Shown: positions 11,031 through 22,549 of the stretch, one piece after another
How the letters are laid out: every line of letters begins with the position of its first letter
How positions within the stretch are numbered: the stretch's first letter is position 1
NCBI RefSeq assembly: GCF_029227915.1
Contig: NC_079885.1
Span: forward strand, 22,135,001-22,199,000
Source of the DNA: Hydractinia symbiolongicarpus
Taxonomy: Eukaryota; Cnidaria; Hydrozoa; Anthoathecata; Hydractiniidae
DNA length: 64,000 nucleotides
Direction of reading: 5' to 3'
The notes under the pieces: generated by a model
Databases searched by the model: none
What the model was told of the DNA's origin: nothing
What the model saw: the letters and a program-made list of their open reading frames with translations, nothing else
Made by a program: the position numbers and the translations under genes

Positions 11031-11289
11031 GTACTTAGAGAGTTTAGGTACGAAGTTTAAATCTGTGACGTTGCAATTGACCATTTGGGACATAGTTAGC
11101 TAGTTACGAATTCGAAAACATTGCTATCCTCGCAGGCGAGATAGTAGTAACAGTATTTATTATGTGCGTCTGATTTTATCTCTGATTTTTACTCAAATAA
11201 GCTGTTGTTAGCTGTCTGGCTCAGCTCTGGTTATTAAATGAAAGTAGTTTAATACAGCCAAATATGTTTCAAATAATCTTTCCTATGTT

Positions 11290-13090
11290 AAAATGCAGTT
11301 AGGTAGCTAGCTTACTACACCTTTTACTGCAATGAAACTCCTCAAGTTTATTGCAGAGAAACAGTTTTGAAAAACCTTTGTAACCACAATTAATTTTGTG
11401 TTTCGATAGAAAGGTTGACTTATGACAGAGTGGTTTTGAAATTTGCGATGCAGCGTCTTTGAATAATCCTGGTGGAAGTTCGTCCGTACCAGTGGATTCG
11501 TTTTGTTTCAAATTTTTTAATTCTTTCTCTATGAAAACTTTTGATACATAGTTGAATTTAAACTTAGAGGCAGTTTTTAAAACTGGGCCTTAAGGTTTTC
11601 TCCATATGAGATCTTTCAGAAAAATGGCATTACCCTTCGGCTAAGAAGCAACTGTGAAGAAAAATAAACATAAATAATTTGCTCTACCCGATGTTTCTGG
11701 TGTGTCGCAGGCAACGTTTTTTGACTTAGTTGACATTACTTTTTTCATCGTATTCCATAACCTTTTCGGATTAGTGCTGTTTTCGGCAAGTAGGTTTTTG
11801 CTAAACTCTGATTTAGCTGTTCGAATTTCGAATGTACATTTATTGCGAAGTTAACGGTATATTTTCTAATCACTAGCTAGTTTCGACTAGCGGGCCTTGC
11901 TACGAGCTTTGTCTTGTTCATTCATAACTTTATGGATTTCGTTGTTAAGCCATGGACAAAAACGACCTTTAACTTTTTCTCTACTATTTAAGAATGTTTA
12001 TCGAATGTTTGGAGAAGAATATTTGTAAGGGACTTCCACGCAACATTCACTTTTCGCATTCCTTATAATAGACTCCAATCATGATTGTTTACCGACTGAT
12101 ATCCCTGCGGTAGAGCGTTCGCTTTCAGTGTGGGAGGTGTTTAAACCCCGGCCGAGTCATGCCAGAGACTATAAAAGTGTGAATCTATCCTTTCTGCTTA
12201 GCCCTCAGCATGAGAATAGGGTTGATATCTTAGGCGGTTGTCTAGTTGAGCGATTGCTGTGCTTGCGCGACTTTCGTAGCTTAAATGGGAGCTTTAAATA
12301 CGCTAGGACCCTCCTTGATAGCAGTACCAATAGAACTGAAGGCTAGGGTAAATAATTTCAATAATTATAACTCGTTTGACATCGCTTATTAATTTTGACG
12401 GAACTCTATTCCTTCTTAGCTTTCGTACAAAACCTGTCATGTCGTGACTGACGCTAACTGGTATGACGTCATTTTCATATGTTGAGTCAGTGCGAGTAGT
12501 CAGAATACAATCAATTAATGTCGCTTTGTTAATTATTTACTTAAAACCATGAAGTGCAAAGTGTCTTTTATGATTTTATTATTTGCTCAAAAAAATAACA
12601 TTTATGTCCCCAAAAAGGTTGATTTCTTTTGATTCAGACGTAACCATTAGTAACATGTTATTAAAAAAACTCTCAAAATCTTTTGGCAAGTATTTTGATC
12701 CAGCCGGGGGTCGATAGATGTTCCCAACTAAAAAACATTTTAAGTTTTTTGAAAAATCTTCACCCATATGCATTCTAACATTTCATGCTCCAAATCTGTT
12801 CTGTGCTGCCACTTAATGCGGTCGAAAATACACATAGCTACACCTCCACCCTTGCCTTTTTTCTATTACGATATATGAATGTGTACCCCGTTATATGGTA
12901 GAAGTCAGTATTATCATTATAAGTATTTCTGTTTATGTGTAGTTCTAAGAGTGTTAAAATATCCATATTATTAAAATCGTGCAATAAAATGGCTATTTGA
13001 TCATTTTTGCAAGCAAACCCTGCACATTGAGATGGAATATTTTCATGCCTCTCTTTGATAATAATCTGGTGGGCTCAAGAAAGTTAGACC
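11290..13090 (-). mobile_element. Decayed LINE (non-LTR retrotransposon), CR1-like
   Basis: Fragments in several frames read in order on the minus strand. At 13090-12540 is an apurinic endonuclease-like domain with a recognisable NIYRPPAGSKYLPKDF segment and INLFGDINV, which corresponds to the usual LGDFN active-site strand. At about 12510-12380 is the endonuclease end (IDCILTTRTDSTYENDVIPV). After a SINE interruption, at about 12090-11300, comes the linker to the reverse transcriptase with WLNNEIHKVM and then TGTDELPPGLFKDAAS, typical of the RT start. Stops and frameshifts are everywhere and the RT catalytic core is absent, so this is dead. The endonuclease wording fits CR1/L2-like clades; I cannot be more exact. 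Confidence 0.75.
12091..12370 (+). mobile_element. tRNA-derived SINE, copy 2, nested in the LINE
   Basis: Matches copy 1 at 6019-6325 (GGTAGAGCG, ATGCCAGAGACTATAAAAGT, CTATCCTTTCTGCTTAGC, GTTGTCTAGTT and beyond) and ends in an AAT-rich tail. Its B box has decayed (GTGTTTAAACCCC). It sits between the endonuclease and the RT-linker pieces of the LINE and so inserted after it. Confidence 0.8.
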
Positions 13091-13964
13091 TGGCTGGGTT
13101 TCGATATCCCCAGCTAGAAGTATCAAAGAGCGTAAATTCTTAGAAGTTGACAGTAGAATTTTTTTCCGATCAGTCCAAAGACTTAAAGAGTTAAAACTTT
13201 CACTATCTTGTAACAAATTGTCACCAGAGCATATTCAAATAACATCGCTGCTAACAAAACACTTTCTTTTAACGATAAAACGTAACGATATTATCACTAA
13301 AATACGAACTCGACAGAACACGTCCGACCCATTCGCATTTTTTTACGCAGGAATGTCTGATCTGCTACACGGCAAACCTTAAACTAATTATACCGAAAAA
13401 AGCCAGGCAGGCAAAGGACAAGCTTTATAATATAGATTAAACGTGAAAATTTCTCTTCGATAAAACGTAACTGCCGTATTGTAAAACAAAATGAACCTTA
13501 AAATTCTTGGTTGTTGATTTACTGTTGAACACGCTAAGTTTTCATAAAGTTTTCATGAATTATCGTTTGTGTTTTTTGTTTACAATCAAAGGTACCTGTT
13601 AAAATTTAAAATTCTAACATCTCCATGACGTCTCAGCGTGCATTACTGGCGAATAATAAACTGGCTGTGCAGTAATTAAACGCCTTTTAACTAATCACAT
13701 TGTTTGAGTTAGTTATTGCCCGCCAACCCAGGTATTAATTGGTTTATTTATGTTGACAAAGCAATTGTGTTCTTTATTAGGAATATGAAAATAATGTAGC
13801 TGCAAAACTTTTTTATAACGAAAATGGTACAGTATATCCATCTTTCCAATCGGGACAATACAGTGAATAAATTACATAAATGTGCAACCTTGTGCAATAT
13901 CATTTTGGCAAAAATTAAATAAAAATTGGTTAATAATATCCTGGTTCTGACGCACGAACGAACA

Positions 13965-15679
13965 TTAGTCAGAAAATACAGCGTATACATCAGCGCATGA
14001 TATTCCATCGTTGTTTTCTTCGGAATGATCTTTTAAATCTTGATTGTACCAGACCCGCAGTTCTTCACCAGTTTGCACTGTTTGATTATAGCCAGTTATT
14101 ATGAGGACTGGTGAATTACCATCGAATCCAGGGAGGTTGTACTTAAAATTTGTTTCATTAACAACGTCTTTCGAAATTACTGTTTGGTTTTTATCAGTAG
14201 TGATGGAAATATAAATAGTTTTCGGAAATTTCCAACATCCCCAGCGTGATCCAACTATACTATCTTCATTATTACAAGTTACTGTTCCTCTTTTATGTCG
14301 GAATTTTAGCGAAACAAGTCTGCCGTTATGGCTTATGGTAAACTTACCATAACTGTCGTTTTTTGCACCAAAGCACATATCCGTTGCTTGTAGGATCCAC
14401 TTGTTTTCTAAATATGTTTATTGCGTCAACAATTAAATGGTTTTTTTTTCATAATTTGAATTTGATAGATTAATAGAAATGTTTTATTTAATTTTGATTC
14501 TACTTAATTTACAAAAAAACATGAAAAAGGCGACGTACAACAAATTATTTCTTTTCAAATAAATTCTGCCACATTATATCCCGACCTGAGTCCTACGTAT
14601 AACTAAAGATGAATATCCAGTCATTTTCGATTACGACAAAATTTTATTGCCTTAAGAAATTCTTGAGATTGATAGATCGGAAAATGAAAAGCTTATTTTA
14701 CAGGAAAAAGCAGTAATTTTACAGCAAACACGGCATGAAAGTGTAGTATAAGGCTTATTGTTTGCAAACAAAAACGTTGCGCTTATAATGTGTGCTTACT
14801 TTTGGGAAAATTAATTTCCGATTTGCTCTAAAAAATGAAAATTCTGTCCTATAGAATTAAGTTCAACCAAGCACCCCAACTCCTCCTCTCCACCCCCTTG
14901 CGTACGTGCTTCGGTAATAAATGTTTTCCTTACTAACCTCTGAACTTGCATTTGTATTGTGGCGAATGGCATGTGTCTTCGCATTGTTGCCCTTTTTGGC
15001 ATGGCTTGTGAGTTGCACAAAACGGTCCAAGCTAAACATAAATTCATACTTTTTTTATTTCTTAATCAGGTGGTGAAGTTGTGGAAAAAATGTGCTCTCT
15101 TCAAAAAAGAGAAACACTGCTCCCTAAAAAGTATATAATTTCACAAGTGAAAGTTATATTAAAATTTAACAAATTTTGACAAATTTCAGCGTTAACTGCT
15201 CAGTGGTAAACAACGGCTCAGGGGCCACAAGACCCTGGGGACGAGTTGCGGTATACACAATCTTTGAAAAACTTAGCTTATAAACTTCGCAAGCCATTAA
15301 TTTTCCTTTTATTGGAAAATAGAAGAACAATGCATTAAAGCAAACTCACATTTTGGATTTCGTTATCAGTTTCAATATGTGTCCAACCTTCCGCTGTTTC
15401 GAATGTGATTCCACTTTCGTTATGTCGGCTATGATGCAACATACACAATCGTTCGTGATCATTCATACTTATACTTTCGCATTTTGGGTACAATGCACAT
15501 TTGATTGCGCAGTCTTGAAAGGTAGCTTCCGAAATTATGGAATAAAGACAACCTTTAAGCTTTTTTCCGTAATAGAATTTAGTCCAAGCTGCATCCAGTT
15601 TTCCACAATCAGGTAACCTCAAAATTTTACCACTACATAGATACAACAGTGTCAATTTTATTAACTGTTTGAAATCCAT
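13965..15679 (-). CDS. Secreted PAN/Apple and EGF-like protein, 288 aa
   Basis: Three exons: 15679-15350, 15031-14938 and 14407-13965. Donors are GTGAGT and GTTAGT, acceptors TTTAG and TTTAG; phases 0 and 1 join exactly. Residues 1-17 form a signal peptide (MDFKQLIKLTLLYLCSG). Residues about 40-105 form a PAN/Apple-type domain (CLYSIISEATFQDCAIKCAL, later CESISMN and CMLHHS), which usually binds proteins or sugars. Exon 2 alone encodes a compact Cys-rich EGF-like module of about 31 residues (FCATHKPCQKGQQCEDTC). Exon 3 encodes a cysteine-poor C-terminal domain of about 145 residues starting ENKWILQATDMCFGAKNDS, with several N-glycosylation sites (NQT, NET) and ending in LRVWYNQDL then SCADVYAVFSD. 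I associate this last domain with uncharacterised cnidarian extracellular proteins but know no name for it. The product is probably secreted. Each domain is one exon, typical of exon-shuffled extracellular proteins. Confidence 0.85.
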
Positions 15680-15689
15680 AGTGAAAATT

Positions 15690-16810
15690 TCTTTGGACTC
15701 TTTACTGCTCAGATGGTTTGAGCGAATGTGTTTCTTCTTCTTGAATAGTACTACCACTGTTAATTGGAAAGGCATTCGTATTAAGTCACCGCAAAATGTA
15801 TCAACAAATGTATTATTAAATTCATATTTAATCCTAATATCTATATACGCTTGTGTGGGTAACCATGTGAGTCCACGACAGGCAAAGTACGGGTCACTTT
15901 TTTATGACGTGGCGTTGCGGTAAAATTTACCAAGTTAAAAAAAACGCAAATCAGGGGGTTACTATGTAATGATTTAATTCTTCTTTCTTATTACCTTAAG
16001 AAATAAAACTCTATTTTACTGAAAAATTTATTTTACTGAAACTAATTTTTTTTAATTTTAAACGTTTTTATTTTGTTTTGCTTGCTTTTTATAAGGCATT
16101 ATATGTTTTCAGGCCATATACAGCGTGTATATCCTAGAAAAGAATTTACATAAACATGTAAAAAGTAATTTTTCCGTTGTTACTGTTTTTAACACTACAG
16201 ATTGTGTGATTCAGTGTTGATGTCGTTATAAGAAACCTAAACCTAAAACCTAAAGTTAAAGCAATGTTTACATCTGTTACGTTGCCGTTTGAAATATATT
16301 CGATTCTTAAATTCGAAAACGCTGCATTGTTATCTTCTTTGATTTTATGCGTGATTTTCTTGATTATAAGTTTGGGTCTGTTAAAGCAAACAGTTCTTTT
16401 AATATTTTGGATTGAAATATTTCGGTAGATATACAACATGCTAAATAATTCAAGTTTTTATATTTCTCTTTTATGTGTTTTCAACTATTAATTTCTTATA
16501 TTTTGAGTATAACTTTAGAATGTTTGCCGTTTGCAATAGACTAAACAGCTGATTTTGTATGACTTTGTAAAATGTTGGATTTTTTTTAATGTTTGGCATC
16601 CTTTTTTCCCCTGGTGTATTTCTGGAATGGCAAAGCAAGTATATAGTTTTTGCGTACTTCGCTTTCTACGTAACGGTTGTTAGACGCCTTTGATTTTTTT
16701 GGACAATTTCCATTTTTATTTCATAATTTTTTTTATTATTTTTTTGTTGCACATGCTTATATTATTAGACGTTTTGTTTCAGCGGTTATAAACATAAAAT
16801 AATGCAGATT
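15690..16810. other. Intergenic, nothing firm
   Basis: Upstream flank of the PAN gene. A minus-strand frame at 16146-16439 has no domain, signal peptide or splice partner that I could find. Confidence 0.4.
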
Positions 16811-16815
16811 GTAAG

Positions 16816-16891
16816 CAACCTCGATCCCAGGGCGTTTTTCTCTTTTTGTCATCCCGCTATAAAAGAGACAAAGAGCCCGGCGTCGAGGTTA
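16816..16891. mobile_element. Miniature inverted-repeat element with AACCTCG ends
   Basis: About 72 bases bounded by AACCTCGATCCCAGGGC and GAGCCCGGCGTCGAGGTT, which pair as imperfect terminal inverted repeats with a short AT and AGA-rich centre. Single ends of the same family occur near 35709, 36789, 36902, 37560 and 48138. It resembles short repeats that I associate with coral and anemone genomes. Confidence 0.65.
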
Positions 16892-16964
16892 AAATGTGAG
16901 TTTTGAAAATTCAAATTACTGAGTTCTATGTTTTTATTTGGCACTCTCAAAAGAACTCAGTAAA

Positions 16965-17255
16965 AGATTCAGTGGATTCTTCCACGGGAATTCGGCTAGT
17001 CTCTTTAATAATAGCCGTATTTTGTCTGTCCGCAAGAAAAGTGTAGTGTAACAGGCACACAAAAACAGCGTGTAATATAAAGACGAACGACCCCGTGGAT
17101 TTTTCCACGGGTAACGACTAGTCTATATTATATTACCCGTATACGTCTCTCTGTCACGCAAAATGGTACCGCAAGTAGCGAGACTCGCACAATGCTGTAT
17201 AAAAAGAACTGGCGTACCGTGGATTTTTCCTCGGGCCACCGACTAGTAATATAAA
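16965..17255 (+). repeat. Hairpin repeat monomers
   Basis: Two monomers: TCTCTTTAATAATAGCCGTA start, CCCCGTGGATTTTTCCACGG hairpin, CGACTAGTCTATATTATATT joint, then TACGTCTCTCTGTCACGCAA and a second GTGGATTTTTCCTCGGG end. Confidence 0.85.
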
Positions 17256-17689
17256 CTGTTTAGTCTATTTCTACTAACCCTGCGATGTCGATTATCACAA
17301 AAATTGGACTCCATTTGGTTTGTTGTTCATTGTCCTAATGAATGCTTATACTAAAAATGCAGTTACTTATGTGTGCATCATATGGAACATGAATTTAAAA
17401 TTATCGACATCTTTGATGACGAAGAAGATGAAGTGTTTTTAATATTTTTGTTTACTCGAAGCTGAGAAAAAGGATTTTATATTTTCATGTGTTTGTAACT
17501 ACTTAATTGATACATGTGAATTGCTTGGATGTCTTTGTTAAGAAGAGTTGAATTGGCTGTTTTTCTAGCGGAGTGTTCCAAGATTTCGGATTTACTGCAA
17601 CTTGATTTTTGAGTCTCATGTAGGTAGCTATGTCTTAACGATTCTTAGGCAATGTTATTCGCTTACAGTAGTCAATGGCACGTAAAAAA

Positions 17690-17970
17690 ATTCGCAGATT
17701 TGTCCGTTCTTTTTAGAACTTATTGCGTGCGTCTCGTACTTGCAGTACCATACTTCGTGACAGACAAACGTATACGGGTATTATAACATAGACTAGTCGT
17801 TGCCCGTGGAAAAATCCACGGGTTCGCCCGTCCTTTAAATTTACCCGTCGCAACAAACTGGATAAAAATTTATCGTACTCGATATTCGTGTTTCCGTAAC
17901 ATCATTTTCTAACTCAGCGGGGGTCCGCGCAGAGACAGACATACAACGGCTATTATTATAGAGATTTATA
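17690..17970 (-). repeat. Hairpin repeat monomers, reverse orientation
   Basis: Contains the best-preserved core: GACTAGTCGTTGCCCGTGGA followed by AAAATCCACGGGTTCGCCCG and TCCTTTAAAT, then the distal CAGAGACAGACATACAACGG and TATTATTATAGAGA. Confidence 0.85.
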
Positions 17971-18506
17971 GCTACCATTTTGGTTGCTATGGGGTTAAAA
18001 GTTATACCGTGCTGTTTAAAGCCCGTAGTTAAGGCTCTTTAGTCAATTAGCGTTAAAAATAGTTATTAGTTAATAATTTACTATATTAACTTAGTTAAAG
18101 TTATGCTTGTAATATTTTAGTTTCACAACAACATGATGTCACTAGGGCGTTGGCATGTTATCTAATTATGGAAAAGCGGTAAGAAACGTGAGAGTTCTTT
18201 CAAAGTATATCTTTAAGTGTAAGCAAAAAAAATCTAAAACAAAAGAATTTGACCAACCAATTAATTTACCGCAAATAACAATAGAAACAAAGAACCTATT
18301 GTTTTTGATGTACTGTTCTCCGCAAAAGCTTTTTTTTAGTTTATTGACGTTGATGGAGATATAACAAGAGAAAGATGTACCCATGCTAAACAAATCAAGA
18401 AATTAAAAATGTAGCAAAATTACATGTACTTCTTGTATGATTCGTGACAGAATGACTCACCTAAATTGTTATTTAGTGTTTTCTTGGTTTATAATCCGTA
18501 TTTAAA

Positions 18507-18720
18507 AAATACTTGTGATTTATTGAGGTGTTCAAATGTTTGCATAATTTATCACCTTGCTTTACAAATGAAATATATAGATACGTGATTTAACGGTATT
18601 TTATTTGTGGAATATTATTTACTGTTTTCAAAGTTTTTTAAGTTTATAACTTGCAATTAAACAATACTCGTGATTTATTGAGGTGTTTAAATTTTTGCAT
18701 AATTTATCACCTTGTTATGG
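18507..18720 (+). repeat. Direct duplication of a 52-base block
   Basis: GTGATTTATTGAGGTGTT and TTGCATAATTTATCACCTTG occur at 18507-18558 and again at 18667-18718, offset by about 160 bases. The rest of the two blocks is diverged. No coding capacity. Confidence 0.7.
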
Positions 18721-18729
18721 TTTTAAAAA

Positions 18730-20500
18730 TTTTAAATTATTAAAATGGTCATAAAACGGTTTTAAACTAAACACCTATAGATAGTCGATAGGAATGGTCG
18801 ATCCTAGAACAAAGAACAGCTGATTCTAACTCACTTCGTTTCTAGCCCACTTTGGATAAATTTCGAAATTATCGAATCTAAACAGGCTGGAGGTAGAACC
18901 AACCATTCCTATCTCTTACTGTGCTGATCCCACTGAGGTACAAGAAATTATAATGATATTTTTATAATAATATTTGCGCCAGAGTTGAAAACATTCTAAA
19001 AGAAAAGGATGAAGCTTATATCGATCTACCACCAAAATTAATGGCAACGAACGTTGCAATAAACTTCAAACAAAATTTTTATGTACGCAATGTCATCAGC
19101 ACTTCATCCACAACCAACGGACACACAGAGACCATTAAATGCAAGCTGCAAGGAGCACGATAAAATCTAAACTTTGACGGCATACAGTTTCAATACACAG
19201 AAACGCACACGGAACCATTATCCTTATGCAGGTTGTTTTCAGTTCATTAGACATTGCATACTTGCCCCTCTTGCCCGCTCATTCTAACGTTGAGATGTTT
19301 TGATGTCTTAGGTGGCTCCAATATAAGTGTGATGTCGAGAATCTCAAAATTAGGATGATCGAGGACCTTAGATTTACACCATTAACCGGTAAGAAATCGT
19401 TCTTACTGCAACAATCGACTATAAAGGAACATCTTAACCCTATTCGGTCCGGGATGGTTTTTTTTCAATAACTTCTTATTGCTATATTATATGGCCATGA
19501 AAGTTACTGAGTTTCAATATTTATCTATTAGACACTTGCATGCCAAATATTTAGGTCACATACTTTTCAGGCGCTTTGATATTGGCCATTACTCGAAACT
19601 ACCCCTAAAAATCTCTATGGAATCCTTATAATCCTTATAATATAAACTCCTGCTAGGATTATCCTTAGAACTTCAAACTTGCAACACTTTGTTTTATTAA
19701 GAAGAATGATTTTGCATAATTTGGACACGTGATCAATCCGATTTCCCGATTGTGTCGGATTTTACCAAAAAATCGGAAAAAAACGGATCCTATTAAAGTT
19801 GAATCACTGTCTAGAAGATCTGATATATTTTTATCCAAGTCAAATACAACATTTTCAAGCTCCATTACTAACGAAAACAGAAAACGCAATAATAAACTTA
19901 AAGAAATTAAAATTCACTTTAAAATGGAAGGTTTAAAATACTGTAATGATTTGATTAGCCGCGCTGCATTTTTTAAGCCCCCCCCCCCCCCTCCCTCGAT
20001 TAAGCACCCAATGCAAGAAATTCAAAAATTTAATAAGCACCCAGCGGACTTCATAGTAGTTTTAATAAGCGCCAGGGGACTTCATAGTAAAAATTATTTT
20101 TAAAAGAGGACACATGCCAATTCCCCTGTTTGGACCTCTTTCCATTCTTTATGGTTTGTGTTGTGGAAATATTCAAGTCTTTTATATTTTTACAGAGCCA
20201 GATTATTATTTTAACACCATTTTTTAACCGTGAGTAATTGATATTACCATTTTTAAGTGGTAAAGACTACAGTACTTAATTGGTATTAATTTCAAAGATT
20301 AGATAACAGGTGTAAAATAGGCTGGCGCATAGTAAGCACGGTGGTACATGCAAATCGACTATAATATGACAAAAACATGTCAATTTTACTCATATATTAG
20401 CTACCTTGTTTTCATAAAGAGATACCTGTTATATATATAATTTCATTATGATATTCAATATACAATATGTCTTGTGTAATTATATTTAGTAATTAATTAA
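18730..20500. other. Intergenic with degenerate repeats
   Basis: A weakly coding-like stretch at about 18980-19430 (plus) is broken by stops and I could not assign it. A C-homopolymer and ATTAAGC/AAGCACCCAGCGGACTTCAT units at 19970-20090 look like the end of a DNA transposon family (compare 22370-22545). Nothing else recognised. Confidence 0.4.
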
Positions 20501-20504
20501 TTTA

Positions 20505-21437
20505 TTAAAATTGTTCAGTGGTGGAGACTGCAGTGCTTTGTATGCGCTGTGTTCTTCTCTTTCTTCTTCGTACCATTGCCATAAATCTTCTTCGCACTGG
20601 GTGAAGCATATATGTATAAATACAGACATCTGCAATACTTCCAAATGAAAATAAAATAAAAGTTAATGGATATATAGGACTTGTGAATTTACTAAACTTA
20701 TAAACATAAAATAAAATCTTCAGGATGATTTCAGGAATAAAAACAAAGATAAAAAATGTAAGGATTATCCAAAATGGCACAAACATGGTCATTCGTAACT
20801 GTTTATTCTTTTTCGCTTGTATTGCTTCTGTTCTTTCTGCCTTTGTTTTAGAATTACAAGGTGCAACTTTTCTATGATTTCTTAGTTTAAAAAATATATA
20901 AACATACGTCACCACAAAATGAATCACGATGAACGACATTAAACTCCGGAATATAAAACTATGAAAAATTATCATAGGGTCAATATTGGTTGTAAACTTT
21001 AGCAGCAAAACCACCATCAAAGTTACAAACCCAACAAAATAAGAACCGAACACCAACGTGTTTGTTAACGCACTTGTGATGTACACCTCGTATTTTATGT
21101 TAAGCCATACCTCAAGAAATCGATCGAATGTTAATAAAATAATGAAAAGGCTACATATAACGACGAAACCGCTTGTATGTATAACCAAAAACACATCATA
21201 AACTTCAAACGTTGGCCCGGATTCTTCTGAGATGAAAATACTTAGAGCAACAATAACAGATTGACTTACAGATAGGCATATTTCCAATACGTTTAAATGA
21301 ATTAGAAAACTTTGTTTACTTCCTCGTTGCATGTTTGCCTTTTTTAGTAAGTATATTCCCAAAACATGAAAAAACGCAGCTACAAGAGCAATGATAATAC
21401 TTAACAGACAAATGGCTGTTCGAAGCGCGATCGCCAT
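20505..21437 (-). CDS. Orphan class A GPCR (paralog 1), 310 aa
   Basis: Single exon from ATG at 21437. Seven hydrophobic helices fill almost the whole protein, the N-terminus is about five residues long and the tail is a short basic stretch (MVRRRKRRTQR). TM3 ends in LLTFDRFLEVWLNIKYEVY, where DRF stands for the DRY switch. The TM6 region is FWIILTFFIFVFIP, a loose CWxP. TM7 has ADVCIYTYM in place of NPxxY, keeping the acidic residue and Tyr but losing Pro. TM1 lacks the usual Asn, TM2 has Glu (LNVLEIC) where Asp is normal, and no Cys pair links TM3 to loop 2. It is clearly a paralog of the receptor at 27739. The ligand is unknown. The tiny N-terminus argues for a small ligand or for ligand-free signalling; this is inference. 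Confidence 0.9.
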   Translation of the reverse strand: MAIALRTAICLLSIIIALVAAFFHVLGIYLLKKANMQRGSKQSFLIHLNVLEICLSVSQSVIVALSIFISEESGPTFEVYDVFLVIHTSGFVVICSLFIILLTFDRFLEVWLNIKYEVYITSALTNTLVFGSYFVGFVTLMVVLLLKFTTNIDPMIIFHSFIFRSLMSFIVIHFVVTYVYIFFKLRNHRKVAPCNSKTKAERTEAIQAKKNKQLRMTMFVPFWIILTFFIFVFIPEIILKILFYVYKFSKFTSPIYPLTFILFSFGSIADVCIYTYMLHPVRRRFMAMVRRRKRRTQRIQSTAVSTTEQF

Positions 21438-21439
21438 CT

Positions 21440-22365
21440 TTATTCAGTACTCCAAGATGTAGACCATCATTTAATTTATTCAGGTAACTTTAAAAACTAT
21501 TTTTAACTTTTTTTACAAAAAAAAAATGTCGTAGACTTGGCTAGGCATTTTCATTGTTGTTTTGTTTCAGCTGTAATTTTGTTTTAATCGAGATTTAATG
21601 AAACAATTCTATTTCCAACTAGCACTTTATAAAACAAAATTGTTATTAAAAATCAATAACAATTTAAAATTAAATAATTTTTTAAGCTTTCGTATCGAGG
21701 GGGGATGTGGCCTCTATGTGAAAGCTTTGCGCCATTGTTTCTCTCTGTTCAAAAAAGGGATTACAATTTATTTATTTTTAAACAAAAGCTTAAGAGACGT
21801 AAAAAATTCTTGTTAACGTCTCTTTACCAATCTTTATTTTTCCTTCTGCGTTATAATAAATACCGAATGCATGTGCATACGTACGGTTGAGAAACAGCAA
21901 AAAATGTTGATAATTTTAAATCCACTGCGTTTTTAATATTAACATTTATCACAACAATGAGCGACAAGCAAAACGGCGTCGAATTTGTGCCATAGACTCT
22001 TCTTCTGACGATGAATAAAATTTGGCTCAAAAAAACCTTAAAAAATTCTATGCATGAATATTCAAATGTATTTAAATAAGAAGCCCGATGGCTTGAAGAT
22101 TTCCGCCATCAGCAGAGATAATAAGTATGACATTAAAATATGTCATATAGTGTGAGAATATTCTCAGAGAACAAAAACGCGATCAAAGTAAGCCCAGTGT
22201 AAATATCTTTTGTTCTGAGGACGAAACAAAGTATATAAGAACATAAGTATTAAAATCTAAGAACATGTTAAGATTATTCTAAGGCTTTGTGAAGCTTGAC
22301 TACAAATTTTTTTAATAAAGATATTAAAAAATATAAAAATTCCAAGTGCTACATTCTGTAGAAAT
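21440..22365. other. Flank between the two GPCRs, left part
   Basis: AT-rich. Overlapping short frames at 21598-21890 are not supported by domains. A segment near 22090-22120 (CTTGAAGATTTCCGCCATCA) is matched near 50105-50125 and is a repeat. Confidence 0.4.
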
Positions 22366-22369
22366 TATC

Positions 22370-22545
22370 ATCAAATTACGGTAACACCGTAAATTACAGA
22401 ATAATCACCCCCCTGCTGAGTAAGCACTACTACTTAATTAACTGCCCTGCCAATTAAGCGACCCCTGTAATGGGGGAAATTAAATAAGCTTCCTCTCCAC
22501 GTGCTTATTCATCATTTACGGTAAATTAAGAACATCTCAAGAATA
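22370..22545. mobile_element. MITE-like repeat with ACGGTAAAT ends
   Basis: The segment starts ATTACGGTAACACCGTAAAT and ends ATTTACGGTAAATTAAG, giving short inverted ends. The interior has AATTAAGCGACCCCTGTAAT and GAGTAAGCACTAC motifs, similar to the AAGCACCCAG units at 19990-20090. Too decayed to assign to a superfamily. Confidence 0.5.
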
Positions 22546-22549
22546 TTTA

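Noticed and set aside
15190-15260. tRNA-like sequence (CTGCTCAGTGGTAAACAACGG)
   Set aside because: An A-box-like stretch is present but no B box at the right spacing and no cloverleaf. It is inside the first intron's flank and probably a SINE relic.
18980-19430. Degenerate gene or transposon remnant
   Set aside because: Some stretches look coding (KEKDEAYIDLPPKLMATNVA) but stops are frequent and I recognise no family, so I did not annotate it.
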